Source: Thiobacillaceae bacterium
Lineage (GTDB): Bacteria > Pseudomonadota > Gammaproteobacteria > Burkholderiales > Thiobacillaceae
Assembly (NCBI GenBank): GCA_024643305.1
Contig: JAHENE010000054.1
Span: 1-9,932 of the forward strand
Direction of reading: 5' to 3'
Length of the DNA stretch: 9,932 nt
Shown piece by piece: positions 1-6,451 of this stretch. A program made the translations under genes and the position numbers. Position 1 is the first letter of the stretch, and every line of letters starts with the position of its first letter. A model generated the notes under the pieces. That model was not told where the DNA came from, searched no databases, and saw nothing but the letters and a program-made list of their open reading frames with translations.

Positions 1-109
1 GTGTGGAACAGCCGCCGGAACCGCAACTGCCGCAAGTGCCAGACTCGCGCGCTTCAACCCAGGCCTTGCTGCCTTCGGTTTTCAGAACAATCGCGTGCTG
101 CTCAAGCAT
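1..109 (-). CDS. rseC: RseC/MucC family protein, N-terminal part (cut by window edge)
   Basis: Reading leftward from an ATG at 109, 36 codons are open to the window edge, beginning MLEQHAIVLKTEGSKAWVEA. Residues 26-34 are CGSCGSGGC, which fits the CxxC-x4-C cysteine cluster typical of the RseC N-terminus. RseC proteins are small inner-membrane proteins linked to the sigma-E locus and, in some bacteria, to the Rsx/SoxR-reducing system; this is family knowledge. A purine-rich AAGAGA about 10 nt upstream can serve as the ribosome binding site. The gene follows rseB on the same strand after a 61-bp gap and is presumably the fourth gene of the rpoE operon. The transmembrane part lies outside the window, so the call rests on the cysteine cluster plus position. 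Confidence 0.82.
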   Translation of the reverse strand, partial: MLEQHAIVLKTEGSKAWVEARESGTCGSCGSGGCST

Positions 110-170
110 TCCGATATCTCTTATCTCTATAAATTTTCAGCGCGGACGTGATCCATGGTCATCGGCTTCT

Positions 171-1121
171 TCATTTCTTCTGCACCGAGTTGGCTGTCTC
201 CAGTAATGTTGCCGCCGGAACATCACCCACAGCTGTAATCTTGTGGCCGGCCACAGCCCTTGCGTAAATATTCATGGAACCTTCTGTCGACAGGCCTTCC
301 ATATAGGCATCATCCTCGGCAACAGGTTCGATAAAAACGGAAAAATTGCTGATGCCGTCGGAATATATCTTGTGCAGGACCGGGCTTTTCTTGCCGGGCA
401 GCGCGCGCATGGACTCGAGGATGCTGGTGTAACCCGGGGGCAGGCTTATGGCCCAGCCGTCTTCCTGCGCAGTTGCGGCCAGCCCGGCTGCCTGCAGGCG
501 CTTGCCAGCGGTATGAATGTCAAACAATGCCTTGTCCGGCTGTTTACCTATTTCCACTTCCGAGAAAACAAATATTGAAATTGGCGTTCCGCGGTTGTCC
601 AGCATTTGCGTCTTGAGCGGCAGTGATGTGGCGCGATCCATCCAGACCATGTAGCTGTTGCGGTATTGATCGCGCGGCTCCAGGATCACGACCTGGCATT
701 CTCTTCCGGCAACCTTCTCATTGGCACCCATCCTCAAAATGTAATATCGAGACAGTTGCTCCGGATCCCCCGGCACGACAGCCGGGAAAAAGCGCTGCAC
801 CGCGCTCTTGTCGACCCGCACCGTCTTGCCGTCGGCGAGATGGCAATAGACGTCGTCATTGATCCGGATGAACTCGCGATGCGGACCATCCAGCACCTCG
901 ATTTTCTGGCGCTCGCTCCTGCCGTCCACGCGATGCGAAACTCGCAGCACTTCCGTGCGTTCGCCATGCTCGTATACATAATTTCCGGAGTAGTTGAGCT
1001 GCTGTGCAGCACGGTTGGCATTTGTCAGCCATTCAACCGCATCTGCCGCGTGTGCAAATTGCGCTCCGACTACCAGCAAGCCAACAAATATGGCAGGGGG
1101 CAGGATGACGCGAACACTCAT
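171..1121 (-). CDS. rseB: Sigma-E factor regulatory protein RseB (MucB)
   Basis: This is a periplasmic sensor that binds the periplasmic tail of RseA, shields it from DegS-type proteolysis, and releases it on sensing mislocalised lipopolysaccharide or lipoprotein (family knowledge). The 316-aa product starts with a signal peptide (hydrophobic stretch about residues 5-20, probable cleavage after AHA at 25). The mature part matches the MucB/RseB layout: a large N-terminal lipid-binding domain (about 27-200) with NYSGNYVYEHG near its start, then a C-terminal domain (about 220-310) containing DGWAISLPPGY and GISNFSVFIEP. Length is usual for the family. The ATG overlaps the rseA stop by 4 bp (ATGA), implying translational coupling, and a GGAAGAG lies upstream. 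No anomalies seen. Confidence 0.95.
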   Translation of the reverse strand: MSVRVILPPAIFVGLLVVGAQFAHAADAVEWLTNANRAAQQLNYSGNYVYEHGERTEVLRVSHRVDGRSERQKIEVLDGPHREFIRINDDVYCHLADGKTVRVDKSAVQRFFPAVVPGDPEQLSRYYILRMGANEKVAGRECQVVILEPRDQYRNSYMVWMDRATSLPLKTQMLDNRGTPISIFVFSEVEIGKQPDKALFDIHTAGKRLQAAGLAATAQEDGWAISLPPGYTSILESMRALPGKKSPVLHKIYSDGISNFSVFIEPVAEDDAYMEGLSTEGSMNIYARAVAGHKITAVGDVPAATLLETANSVQKK

Positions 1122-1618
1122 TTAGCCGGCTCTTCCAGAGTCATCACCGCGCGCTGATACGGCGAAGCCACCGCCACCGGAGAGAATTCCTGGTGCGCCA
1201 CGAGATAGGGAGCCATCTGCGCCTCCATGCTCTGCCTTGACGCCTTATCCTGCGCCAATTGCAGGCCGCCAGTATCTTGGCCGGGCATCAGCGCAACAAC
1301 TGACACCACCGCAAGCGAAGCGGCAAGCGCCATGATTGCGGGCGCGGTGTAGCGGCGCAAGCGCGGCGCCAGGACGGTGGGTTCGGCTGCCAAACGCTCG
1401 CTGAAGGTTTGACTGAAATGCGGGGAAAGCATGCTGGATCCGCGCATCGCATCACCGATGTCGTGGTAAAGCGCCCAGCGTTCCCTCGCCCGCGCATCAT
1501 GGCAAAGCCGCTTGACCATGTCCTCGCGTTCGTGGCCAGTTGCTTCCCCGTCCATCAGTTCAGACAGCCAGTCGGCCGTCGCGTCTTCTACCAGTTCATG
1601 TTTGTGCGGAGTTTTCAT
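1118..1618 (-). CDS. rseA: Anti-sigma-E factor RseA (MucA-like), single-pass membrane protein
   Basis: RseA holds RpoE inactive at the inner membrane until it is cut by regulated intramembrane proteolysis. The chosen start at 1618 gives 166 aa beginning MKTPHKHELVEDATADWLSE. It is preferred over a longer open frame reaching into rpoE because AGAGGTGG sits just upstream and the cytoplasmic domain starts here. Residues about 15-60 form the RseA N-terminal sigma-binding domain (LSELMDGEATG, then RERWALYHDIGDAMRG). A hydrophobic segment at about 91-111 is the transmembrane helix. The periplasmic tail ends in APYLVAHQEFSP and SPYQRAVM, as in MucA/RseA-type proteins that bind RseB. The start lies 2 nt after the rpoE stop (TGATCATG), and the stop overlaps the rseB start. 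Tight packing fits co-expression of sigma factor and antagonist. Confidence 0.93.
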   Translation of the reverse strand: MKTPHKHELVEDATADWLSELMDGEATGHEREDMVKRLCHDARARERWALYHDIGDAMRGSSMLSPHFSQTFSERLAAEPTVLAPRLRRYTAPAIMALAASLAVVSVVALMPGQDTGGLQLAQDKASRQSMEAQMAPYLVAHQEFSPVAVASPYQRAVMTLEEPAK

Positions 1619-1620
1619 GA

Positions 1621-2217
1621 TCACCACCTCTTGTCTTTTCCGGTGCCCAGCATGGGGCGAATTTTTTCCGCTATGGCCTCGCGCGCACGAAAAATCCGCG
1701 AGCGCACGGTGCCAATCGGACAATCCATCATCTGCGCGATTTCTTCATAAGACAGGCCTTCAATTTCGCGCAAGGTTATTGCCGTCCTCAATTCTTCTGG
1801 CAACGCATCAACCGCTTTGTTCACCGCTTCTGCAATCTGTTTGGTTTGCAGTTCGGCATCGGGCGTTGCGATGTCGCGCAGAAGTTCTGCTTCTTCAAAG
1901 CCCTCGGCTTCTTCGGCGTTGAACTCAGTCGACGTTGGCGCCCGCCGTCCACGCGCCACCAAATAATTCTTGGCTGTATTGACCGCAATGCGGTACAGCC
2001 AGGTATAAAACGCACTTTCGCCGCGAAACTGCGGAAGCGCACGATAGGCCTTGATGAAGGACTCCTGTGTAATGTCCTCAATCTCGGCCGGGTCGCGCAC
2101 CATGCGCGACAGCAGGCGAGCGAGCTTGCGCTGGTATTTCATCACCAGCAGTTCAAAAGCCCGCTTGTCGCCTTTTTGCGCACGTTCGACCAGTTCCTGG
2201 TCAAGTTCGCGATCCAC
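1621..2217 (-). CDS. rpoE: RNA polymerase sigma-E factor (ECF, RpoE/AlgU)
   Basis: This is the extracytoplasmic-function sigma factor for envelope stress. It has 198 aa, close to the roughly 190 of E. coli RpoE. Sigma region 2 spans about residues 20-90 (LVMKYQRKLARLLSRMV; DITQESFIKAYRALPQFRG; FYTWLYRIAVNTAKNYL). Region 4 spans about 135-190, with the helix-turn-helix YEEIAQMMDCPIGTVRSRIF that contacts the -35 element. An acidic linker between them (EFNAEEAEGFEEAELL) is typical of this group. The start is GTG at 2217, supported by AGGGGG 4 nt upstream and by the family N-terminus MDRELDQELVERAQKGD. It is the first gene of the rpoE-rseA-rseB-rseC operon, divergent from nadB as in E. coli. A sigma-E-type promoter upstream implies autoregulation. 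Confidence 0.97.
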   Translation of the reverse strand: MDRELDQELVERAQKGDKRAFELLVMKYQRKLARLLSRMVRDPAEIEDITQESFIKAYRALPQFRGESAFYTWLYRIAVNTAKNYLVARGRRAPTSTEFNAEEAEGFEEAELLRDIATPDAELQTKQIAEAVNKAVDALPEELRTAITLREIEGLSYEEIAQMMDCPIGTVRSRIFRAREAIAEKIRPMLGTGKDKRW

Positions 2218-2274
2218 AGTTCCCCCTGACTACATCGTTATATTGCTTAGTATATGCGAGCGTGCTCTGGCAAT

Positions 2275-2301
2275 TCCGACATACCGGCGCAAAAAAAGTT
2301 C
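2275..2301 (-). promoter_or_regulatory. Sigma-E-type promoter of the rpoE operon
   Basis: On the minus strand, GAACTT (2296-2301) is followed after exactly 16 nt by TCGGA (2275-2279). This matches the known RpoE promoter pattern (GGAACTT, about 16 nt, TCnnA) and sits about 60 nt upstream of the rpoE GTG. Transcription would start near 2269, giving a leader of about 50 nt. Positive autoregulation of rpoE from such a promoter is established in related bacteria; its use here is inferred. An additional TATACT-like box at 2249-2254 has no matching -35 at normal spacing. Confidence 0.72.
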
Positions 2302-2358
2302 AGTCAGGCTGCTACACCAGGCCGCCAAGCCCCGGTTCCGTAGGATAATTGGCGGATC

Positions 2359-3978
2359 ATGCATAGCAGCGAAGTCCTTATCATTGGCAGCGGCCTGGCC
2401 GCCCTGACCACAGCACTGCACCTGGCGGAGCACAAGCGCGTCACTATTCTTACCAAACGCGAATTGCTGGATGGCGCTAGCGCCTGGGCGCAAGGCGGCA
2501 TTGCCGCGGCGCTGGACACTCATGACACCGAGGAGTCCCATATCCGCGACACCCTGGTGGCGGGGGCCGGCCTGTGCGACGAAAACGTCACCCGCTTTGT
2601 GGTGGGCCAGGCCAGGGAAATGGTCAACTGGCTGGTCAACCAGGGCGTTGCGTTTACGCGGGATGAAGCATCAACTGCTTACCACCTGACTCGCGAAGGC
2701 GGGCACAGCGAGCGGCGCGTCGTGCACGCCGCAGACGCCACCGGGCGCGCGGTGCAAACCTCGCTGGCCGACCGCATCCGCAACCACCCCAATATCACCC
2801 TGCTGGAAAATTACCTGGCCATCGACCTCATCACCGGCAGGCACACCGGCGAAGATGAACGTCGGGTGTATGGCGTATATGCGCTGAACAACGCCACCGG
2901 CAAGGTGGAAACCTTCTCCGCAGGCTACGTGGTACTTGCCACCGGCGGTGCCGGCAAGGTCTATCTCTACACCACCAACCCGGACACCGCCACAGGCGAC
3001 GGCATCGCCATGGCCTGGCGCGCGGGTTGCCGGGTGGGCAACATGGAATTCATCCAGTTCCATCCCACCTGCCTGTACCAGCCGCAAGCCAAGTCCTTCC
3101 TGATTACTGAAGCGCTACGTGGCGAAGGCGGGTTGCTCAAATTGCCGGATGGCGAACGCTTCATGCCCGAGTACGACTCACGGGCCGAACTTGCACCGCG
3201 CGACATCGTGGCCCGCGCCATCGACTACGAAATGAAAAAACGCGGCCTGGATTGCGTTTATCTCGACATTTCGCACAAGCCTGCGAAATTCATCATCGAG
3301 CATTTCCCCAACATCTTCCGCCAGCTTTCGGAATGGGGCATCGACATGACCCACGAGCCCATCCCCGTGGTGCCGGCCGCGCACTATACCTGCGGCGGCG
3401 TGGTTTCGGACATGTGGGGCTGCACGGATTTGTGCAATCTGTATGCGGTCGGCGAGGTTGCCTTCACCGGCCTGCACGGGGCCAATCGCCTGGCTTCGAA
3501 TTCGTTGCTGGAATGCCTGGTTTTCGGCCGCGCCGCCGCCCGGCACATTCTGGAAAACTCGCCTTCGGTTTCCGAGAGCATTCCCGAATGGGACGAATCG
3601 CGTGTTACCGATGCCGACGAGGAGATTGTGATTTCTCACAACTGGGCAGAATTGCGCCGCTTTATGTGGGACTATGTTGGCATCGTGCGCACCAACAAGC
3701 GGCTGGCACGTGCGGCGCACCGCATTCGTTTGTTGCAGGATGAGATCGACGAGTTCTATCAGAACTTTCGTGTGACGCATGATCTGATTGAACTGCGCAA
3801 CCTGGTGATGACGGCGGACCTGATCGTTCGTTCCGCCATGCTGCGCCGCGAGAGCCGCGGCCTGCACTTCAGCCGCGATTACCCGGAAATGCTGCCGGTA
3901 GTCGGCAACACCATCATCAACCCGCGTCCCGGACTCGTCTGCCCGGGTGTATGCGAAGTCTTGATGCCTGAGATGTAA
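2359..3978 (+). CDS. nadB: L-aspartate oxidase NadB
   Basis: This cytoplasmic FAD enzyme oxidises L-aspartate to iminoaspartate, the first step of de novo NAD synthesis; NadA then makes quinolinate. At 539 aa it is almost the length of the 540-aa E. coli enzyme. Visible features in order: the N-terminal FAD-binding beta-alpha-beta motif [19 protein letters not shown] (from residue 6), [29 protein letters not shown], the capping-domain QFHPT with His235, RDIVARAI with Arg281, [18 protein letters not shown] with Arg377, and the C-terminal helical domain with [15 protein letters not shown]. His235, Arg281 and Arg377 fit the active-site positions known from E. coli NadB. The ribosome binding site is weak (GGCGGA directly before the ATG), but no better start exists. 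It diverges from rpoE; a specific promoter was not clear. No NadA or NadC gene lies in the window. Confidence 0.97.
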   Translation: MHSSEVLIIGSGLAALTTALHLAEHKRVTILTKRELLDGASAWAQGGIAAALDTHDTEESHIRDTLVAGAGLCDENVTRFVVGQAREMVNWLVNQGVAFTRDEASTAYHLTREGGHSERRVVHAADATGRAVQTSLADRIRNHPNITLLENYLAIDLITGRHTGEDERRVYGVYALNNATGKVETFSAGYVVLATGGAGKVYLYTTNPDTATGDGIAMAWRAGCRVGNMEFIQFHPTCLYQPQAKSFLITEALRGEGGLLKLPDGERFMPEYDSRAELAPRDIVARAIDYEMKKRGLDCVYLDISHKPAKFIIEHFPNIFRQLSEWGIDMTHEPIPVVPAAHYTCGGVVSDMWGCTDLCNLYAVGEVAFTGLHGANRLASNSLLECLVFGRAAARHILENSPSVSESIPEWDESRVTDADEEIVISHNWAELRRFMWDYVGIVRTNKRLARAAHRIRLLQDEIDEFYQNFRVTHDLIELRNLVMTADLIVRSAMLRRESRGLHFSRDYPEMLPVVGNTIINPRPGLVCPGVCEVLMPEM

Positions 3979-4009
3979 AGCTTGGTAAGCGAGTTTCTGC
4001 TAAGCCAAC

Positions 4010-4393
4010 TCACTTCATCCAGACATGCGACTCCGTTTCAACAATCTTGCCGTCCTCGATGATCGAGTTGACACTCTGAACCAGGGCGCCCGGCTGCCCG
4101 GGTACGGGTACCGGTTCTTTCAAATCTGAGTAGACCCTGATTTCCATTGTTTCACTCGCTATCTGATAGTTGTATTGAACCTGCACCGGAATGATTTCGG
4201 AACGCTCGAGATTCCTGTCAAATGTCCTGAGCTCGCCGCGATCAACTGCTTCCAGGTAGGCATTCAAAATGGATTGCGCCCCTGCGATATGCGGCCGATT
4301 TGGGTCCAGCGGGCAATAGGTTCCTTTCGCCGCGTAACCGCTGGTAAAGAAGCTGATCGCCAATATCAGCGGAATGAAATAGGTTTTGCGCAT
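4010..4393 (-). CDS. Small exported protein of unknown function
   Basis: I do not recognise this 127-aa protein. It starts with a clear signal peptide (MRKTYFIPLILAISFFTSGYA, probable cleavage around 21-22), so the mature protein of about 105 aa is probably periplasmic. The mature N-terminus carries its only cysteine (Cys27, in YCPLDPNRP). A helix-like stretch follows (AQSILNAYLEAVDRGEL), then alternating hydrophobic strands (IIPVQVQYNYQIAS, METRV-like segments, VNSIIEDGKIVETES). That helix-then-strands order could suggest an NTF2-like or cystatin-like fold, but this is a guess. A GAAGG lies about 10 nt before the ATG, and a good sigma-70-like promoter lies upstream, so it is probably a real, independently transcribed gene. 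It converges with nadB (31-bp gap) and follows ygfX on the same strand after 97 bp. Confidence 0.72.
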   Translation of the reverse strand: MRKTYFIPLILAISFFTSGYAAKGTYCPLDPNRPHIAGAQSILNAYLEAVDRGELRTFDRNLERSEIIPVQVQYNYQIASETMEIRVYSDLKEPVPVPGQPGALVQSVNSIIEDGKIVETESHVWMK

Positions 4394-4434
4394 AGATCTT
4401 GCCTTCGTTAATCAGCAGATTTTTTACAAGCCTA

Positions 4435-4462
4435 ATTTTAAAAAGCGAATAAGTAAAATCAA
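4435..4462 (-). promoter_or_regulatory. Sigma-70-like promoter for the small exported protein
   Basis: On the minus strand, TTGATT (4457-4462) and TAAAAT (4435-4440) are separated by 16 nt within an AT-rich stretch that stands out from the GC-richer surroundings. Transcription would begin near 4428, giving a leader of about 35 nt to the ATG at 4393. The whole 97-bp gap between ygfX and this gene (4394-4490) holds only this signal and a 9-bp palindrome (CACAGTGTG, 4481-4489). Confidence 0.5.
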
Positions 4463-4490
4463 AAAATGCCGAACGAGCGACACAGTGTGA

Positions 4491-4898
4491 CTATGGTTGG
4501 CTACCCCATCTCAGCCAGACCTTAAGCTTTCTCAAACCATCTGCCTCTGCACTGTCGGGAAACAGCAACAATCTTTTTGCCTTGCCGCCTTTTGGCACAA
4601 ACACCACGCTGACAAACCATGGCAGCACCACAGGTTGTTTGATAACCTCCGCCGCCCGCCATTCACCTTCTAGTATTTCGACTTGCCCAGACTGCGTAAT
4701 GCGTACAGCACCTGTGGCCCTTGAATTCTCTCGCCATGACCAAACCATGCTGGCAATAACAATTGCTGTCATCATGAGCTTTACCCAAGCCGCCATGGCT
4801 GCCAGCCAGATACCCGCAAGCGCGAGGCCATGTGCCCCAGCCAGCACCTGCACATAAATCCGTGATGGCCTAAGGGTCAGTTCCAGCGGCAGAAACAT
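4491..4898 (-). CDS. ygfX: YgfX/CptA-family two-TM membrane protein
   Basis: The start at 4898 gives 135 aa, the same length as E. coli YgfX (CptA). The N-terminus MFLPLELTLRPSR precedes two adjacent transmembrane segments (about residues 14-36 and 38-54) joined by a very short loop. A cytoplasmic beta-rich domain follows (ITQSGQVEILEGEWRAAEV, LPWFVSVVFVP) ending in RLLLFPDSAEADGLRKLKVW, the family's characteristic C-terminal pattern. E. coli YgfX has been reported as an inhibitor of the cytoskeletal proteins FtsZ and MreB and is encoded with sdhE near ygfZ; whether that role holds here is unknown. The frame is open further upstream into ygfZ, but length and the GGAAA before this ATG favour 4898. 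It is divergent from ygfZ with a 37-bp gap; no sdhE is seen. Confidence 0.78.
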   Translation of the reverse strand: MFLPLELTLRPSRIYVQVLAGAHGLALAGIWLAAMAAWVKLMMTAIVIASMVWSWRENSRATGAVRITQSGQVEILEGEWRAAEVIKQPVVLPWFVSVVFVPKGGKAKRLLLFPDSAEADGLRKLKVWLRWGSQP

Positions 4899-4935
4899 GT
4901 AGAATTTCCGGCATTCATTCAAGGATTGCACCACC

Positions 4936-5970
4936 ATGATTACCATCTGGCAAGATTTTCTGTCCCAACAGGGTGCGCGCATAGCTGATGGCCGCGTACA
5001 GGATTTCGGCAAATCCGCCGAAGAGCTGGCCGCTGCGCAAAATGGCACCGTGATGGCGGATCTTTCGCAACTGGGTTTGCTGGCCTTCTCCGGCGAGGAC
5101 ACCGCCGAGTTCCTGCAAAGCCAGTTTACCAATGACGTGCGCGGCCTCTCTGCCGATGGCGCGGCCTGGAACGGCTACTGCTCGCCCAAGGGGCGCATGC
5201 TGTCCAATTTCCTGATGTGGAAAAACGGCGCGGATACCTGTTTACAGATGTCGGGCGACATACGCGAAGCGGTATTGAAGCGCCTGAAAATGTTTGTGCT
5301 GCGTTCCAAGGTCAGCGCGCGCGATGCCACCGATGAAACGGTGCGTTTGGTGCTGGCAGGGCCGCAGGCGGCTGCAGCCATTAGCGAAGCCGGTCTGCCA
5401 ATCCCCGCCGGCATCATGAAAACCCAGGCCAACGAACAAGGCCTGACCGTGCGCATTGGCGAAGACAAGTTCGTGCTCTCCATCGCCCCGGAAAAAGCCG
5501 CTGCCATCTGGACCACGCTTGCCAAACATGCCACCCCCGTTGGCACCGCGGTATGGGACTGGCTGAGACTCTCCAACGGCATTCCCATGATCACTGCCGC
5601 TACGCAGGAAGAATTCGTGCCGCAGATGGTCAACTGGGAAGTGGTGGGTGGCGTCAGCTTCCAGAAGGGTTGTTACCCCGGCCAGGAAATCGTCGCGCGC
5701 ACACAGTATCTGGGCAAGCTCAAACGCCGCATGTACCTCGCGCATGTATCCAGCAATGAAGCGCCCATAGCCGGCGACAACCTTTACACGCCAGACATGG
5801 AAGGCCAGTCCTCCGGCATGGTGGTCAACGCAGCACCGGCCCCAGGCGGCGGCTTTGACTTGCTTGCTGTGGCGCAGATCGAAAGCGTGGCATCGATGCA
5901 ACCTATCCATCTGAAAGCCGTGGATGGCCCAGTGCTGACGCTCAAGGCACAGCCCTACACACTGCCCTGA
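4936..5970 (+). CDS. ygfZ: Folate-binding protein YgfZ (Fe-S cluster assembly/repair)
   Basis: YgfZ is a cytoplasmic tetrahydrofolate-binding relative of the glycine-cleavage T protein, needed for full activity of some iron-sulfur enzymes. The 344-aa product carries the diagnostic motif KGCYPGQEIVARTQYLGKLK at residues 244-263, with the conserved Cys246. The N-terminal part shows the GcvT-like fold: LSQLGLLAFSGEDTAEFLQS (about 43-62), QFTNDV, and GYCSPKGRMLSNF. A C-terminal barrel domain follows the cysteine motif. AAGGA lies 10 nt before the ATG. The E. coli protein is a little shorter (about 326 aa). It is divergent from ygfX and followed at 7 bp by the DUF4936-like gene, so those two genes are probably one transcript. 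The 37-bp gap upstream is too short for two separate promoters, so at least one lies inside the neighbouring coding sequence. Confidence 0.95.
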   Translation: MITIWQDFLSQQGARIADGRVQDFGKSAEELAAAQNGTVMADLSQLGLLAFSGEDTAEFLQSQFTNDVRGLSADGAAWNGYCSPKGRMLSNFLMWKNGADTCLQMSGDIREAVLKRLKMFVLRSKVSARDATDETVRLVLAGPQAAAAISEAGLPIPAGIMKTQANEQGLTVRIGEDKFVLSIAPEKAAAIWTTLAKHATPVGTAVWDWLRLSNGIPMITAATQEEFVPQMVNWEVVGGVSFQKGCYPGQEIVARTQYLGKLKRRMYLAHVSSNEAPIAGDNLYTPDMEGQSSGMVVNAAPAPGGGFDLLAVAQIESVASMQPIHLKAVDGPVLTLKAQPYTLP

Positions 5971-5977
5971 CCCAAGC

Positions 5978-6298
5978 TTGCACCACTACTACATCTATTA
6001 CCGCATCAACGAGAAAGACGCAGGCGAGGCTGAGACCCTGGTTCGCAGCATGCAGGCGCGTCTCGCCTGTCGCAGCGGCGTTTCCGGGCACTTGCTGAAA
6101 AAGCGCGACGAGCCGGGCTTGTGGATGGAAGTGTACGAAGAAGTAAGCGATCCCCAAGGGTTCGAGCGCCTGCTCAACCAGGCCGTAGACGAGTTCGACC
6201 TCGACATATTCATCGAAGGCGCGCGCAAAATGGAATGTTTTATCGGGGAAGCGGCCCAGCCGCCCGTTTGCACGCAGGATTCCGGGATGAGTCGGTGA
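5978..6298 (+). CDS. DUF4936-like small protein, TTG start
   Basis: The 106-aa product starts MHHYYIYYRINEKDAGEAE and resembles the DUF4936 family, which I recall as found mainly in betaproteobacteria and as functionally uncharacterised. It looks like a small alpha/beta (ferredoxin-like) domain: a first strand of alternating tyrosines (YYIYYRI), a helix (GEAETLVRSMQARLA), a strand with GLWMEVYEEV (about 48-57), a helix (GFERLLNQAVDEF), and a terminal MECFIGE. It has no signal peptide or TM segment, so it is cytoplasmic. The start is TTG at 5978; no ATG or GTG is available in frame before codon 25, and no good ribosome binding site is seen, so expression probably depends on coupling to ygfZ, whose stop is 7 bp upstream. 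The last dozen residues look variable. Confidence 0.75.
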   Translation: MHHYYIYYRINEKDAGEAETLVRSMQARLACRSGVSGHLLKKRDEPGLWMEVYEEVSDPQGFERLLNQAVDEFDLDIFIEGARKMECFIGEAAQPPVCTQDSGMSR

Positions 6299-6311
6299 CG
6301 CTTCAAGCGTC
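6297..6311. repeat. Perfect inverted repeat overlapping the DUF4936-like gene stop
   Basis: GACGCTT (6297-6303) and AAGCGTC (6305-6311) are perfect complements around a single C. The left arm includes the last two bases of the TGA stop. No T-run follows (next bases are CAAGATCTC), so a classic Rho-independent terminator is unlikely. It may be a small hairpin at the transcript end or a protein-binding dyad upstream of the export operon. Confidence 0.4.
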
Positions 6312-6401
6312 CAAGATCTCACGAAATGGGGGTTTCCGGTCCATACAGGTCAAACCGTACAGCAGGCATGAGGGAGTAAGATTTGTCACAATCGACTTAG
6401 G

Positions 6402-6428
6402 GAACTGTGCAACACATTTGATCTCTCA
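6402..6428 (+). promoter_or_regulatory. Candidate sigma-E-type promoter of the export operon
   Basis: In the 153-bp gap before the outer-membrane gene, GAACTG (6402-6407, preceded by G to make GGAACT) is followed after exactly 16 nt by TCTCA (6424-6428). This fits the GGAACTT, about 16 nt, TCnnA pattern with one -35 mismatch and has the same spacing as the rpoE promoter in this window. Transcription would start near 6434, about 18 nt before the ATG at 6452. No convincing sigma-70 pair was found in the same gap: TTGTCA at 6383-6388 lacks a -10 at normal spacing. This is inferred from sequence only. Confidence 0.42.
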
Positions 6429-6451
6429 GAACAAAGCGCATTGCCGACAAT

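Noticed and set aside
2344..2349. GATAAT as the nadB -10 box
   Set aside because: There is no -35 at 16-18 nt, and the start would fall within a few bases of the ATG, leaving no leader.
2671..3867. Long minus-strand open frames opposite nadB (138 and 229 codons)
   Set aside because: They are shadows of the nadB coding sequence; nadB covers the region with full-length conserved motifs.
3979..4009. Rho-independent terminator between convergent nadB and the small exported gene
   Set aside because: Only short imperfect complementarity (GAGTT...AACTC) is visible, with no GC-rich stem followed by a T-run.
4481..4489. CACAGTGTG palindrome after ygfX as an operator
   Set aside because: It is only 9 bp, has no extended symmetry, and has no second copy nearby.
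5242..5910. 222-codon minus-strand open frame opposite ygfZ
   Set aside because: It is a shadow of ygfZ, which carries the diagnostic KGCYPGQE motif in the plus frame.
6331..6356. MerR-type operator suggested by GGTTT...AAACC in the export operon control region
   Set aside because: Only five base pairs of the dyad match, and no regulator gene of that type is in the window.
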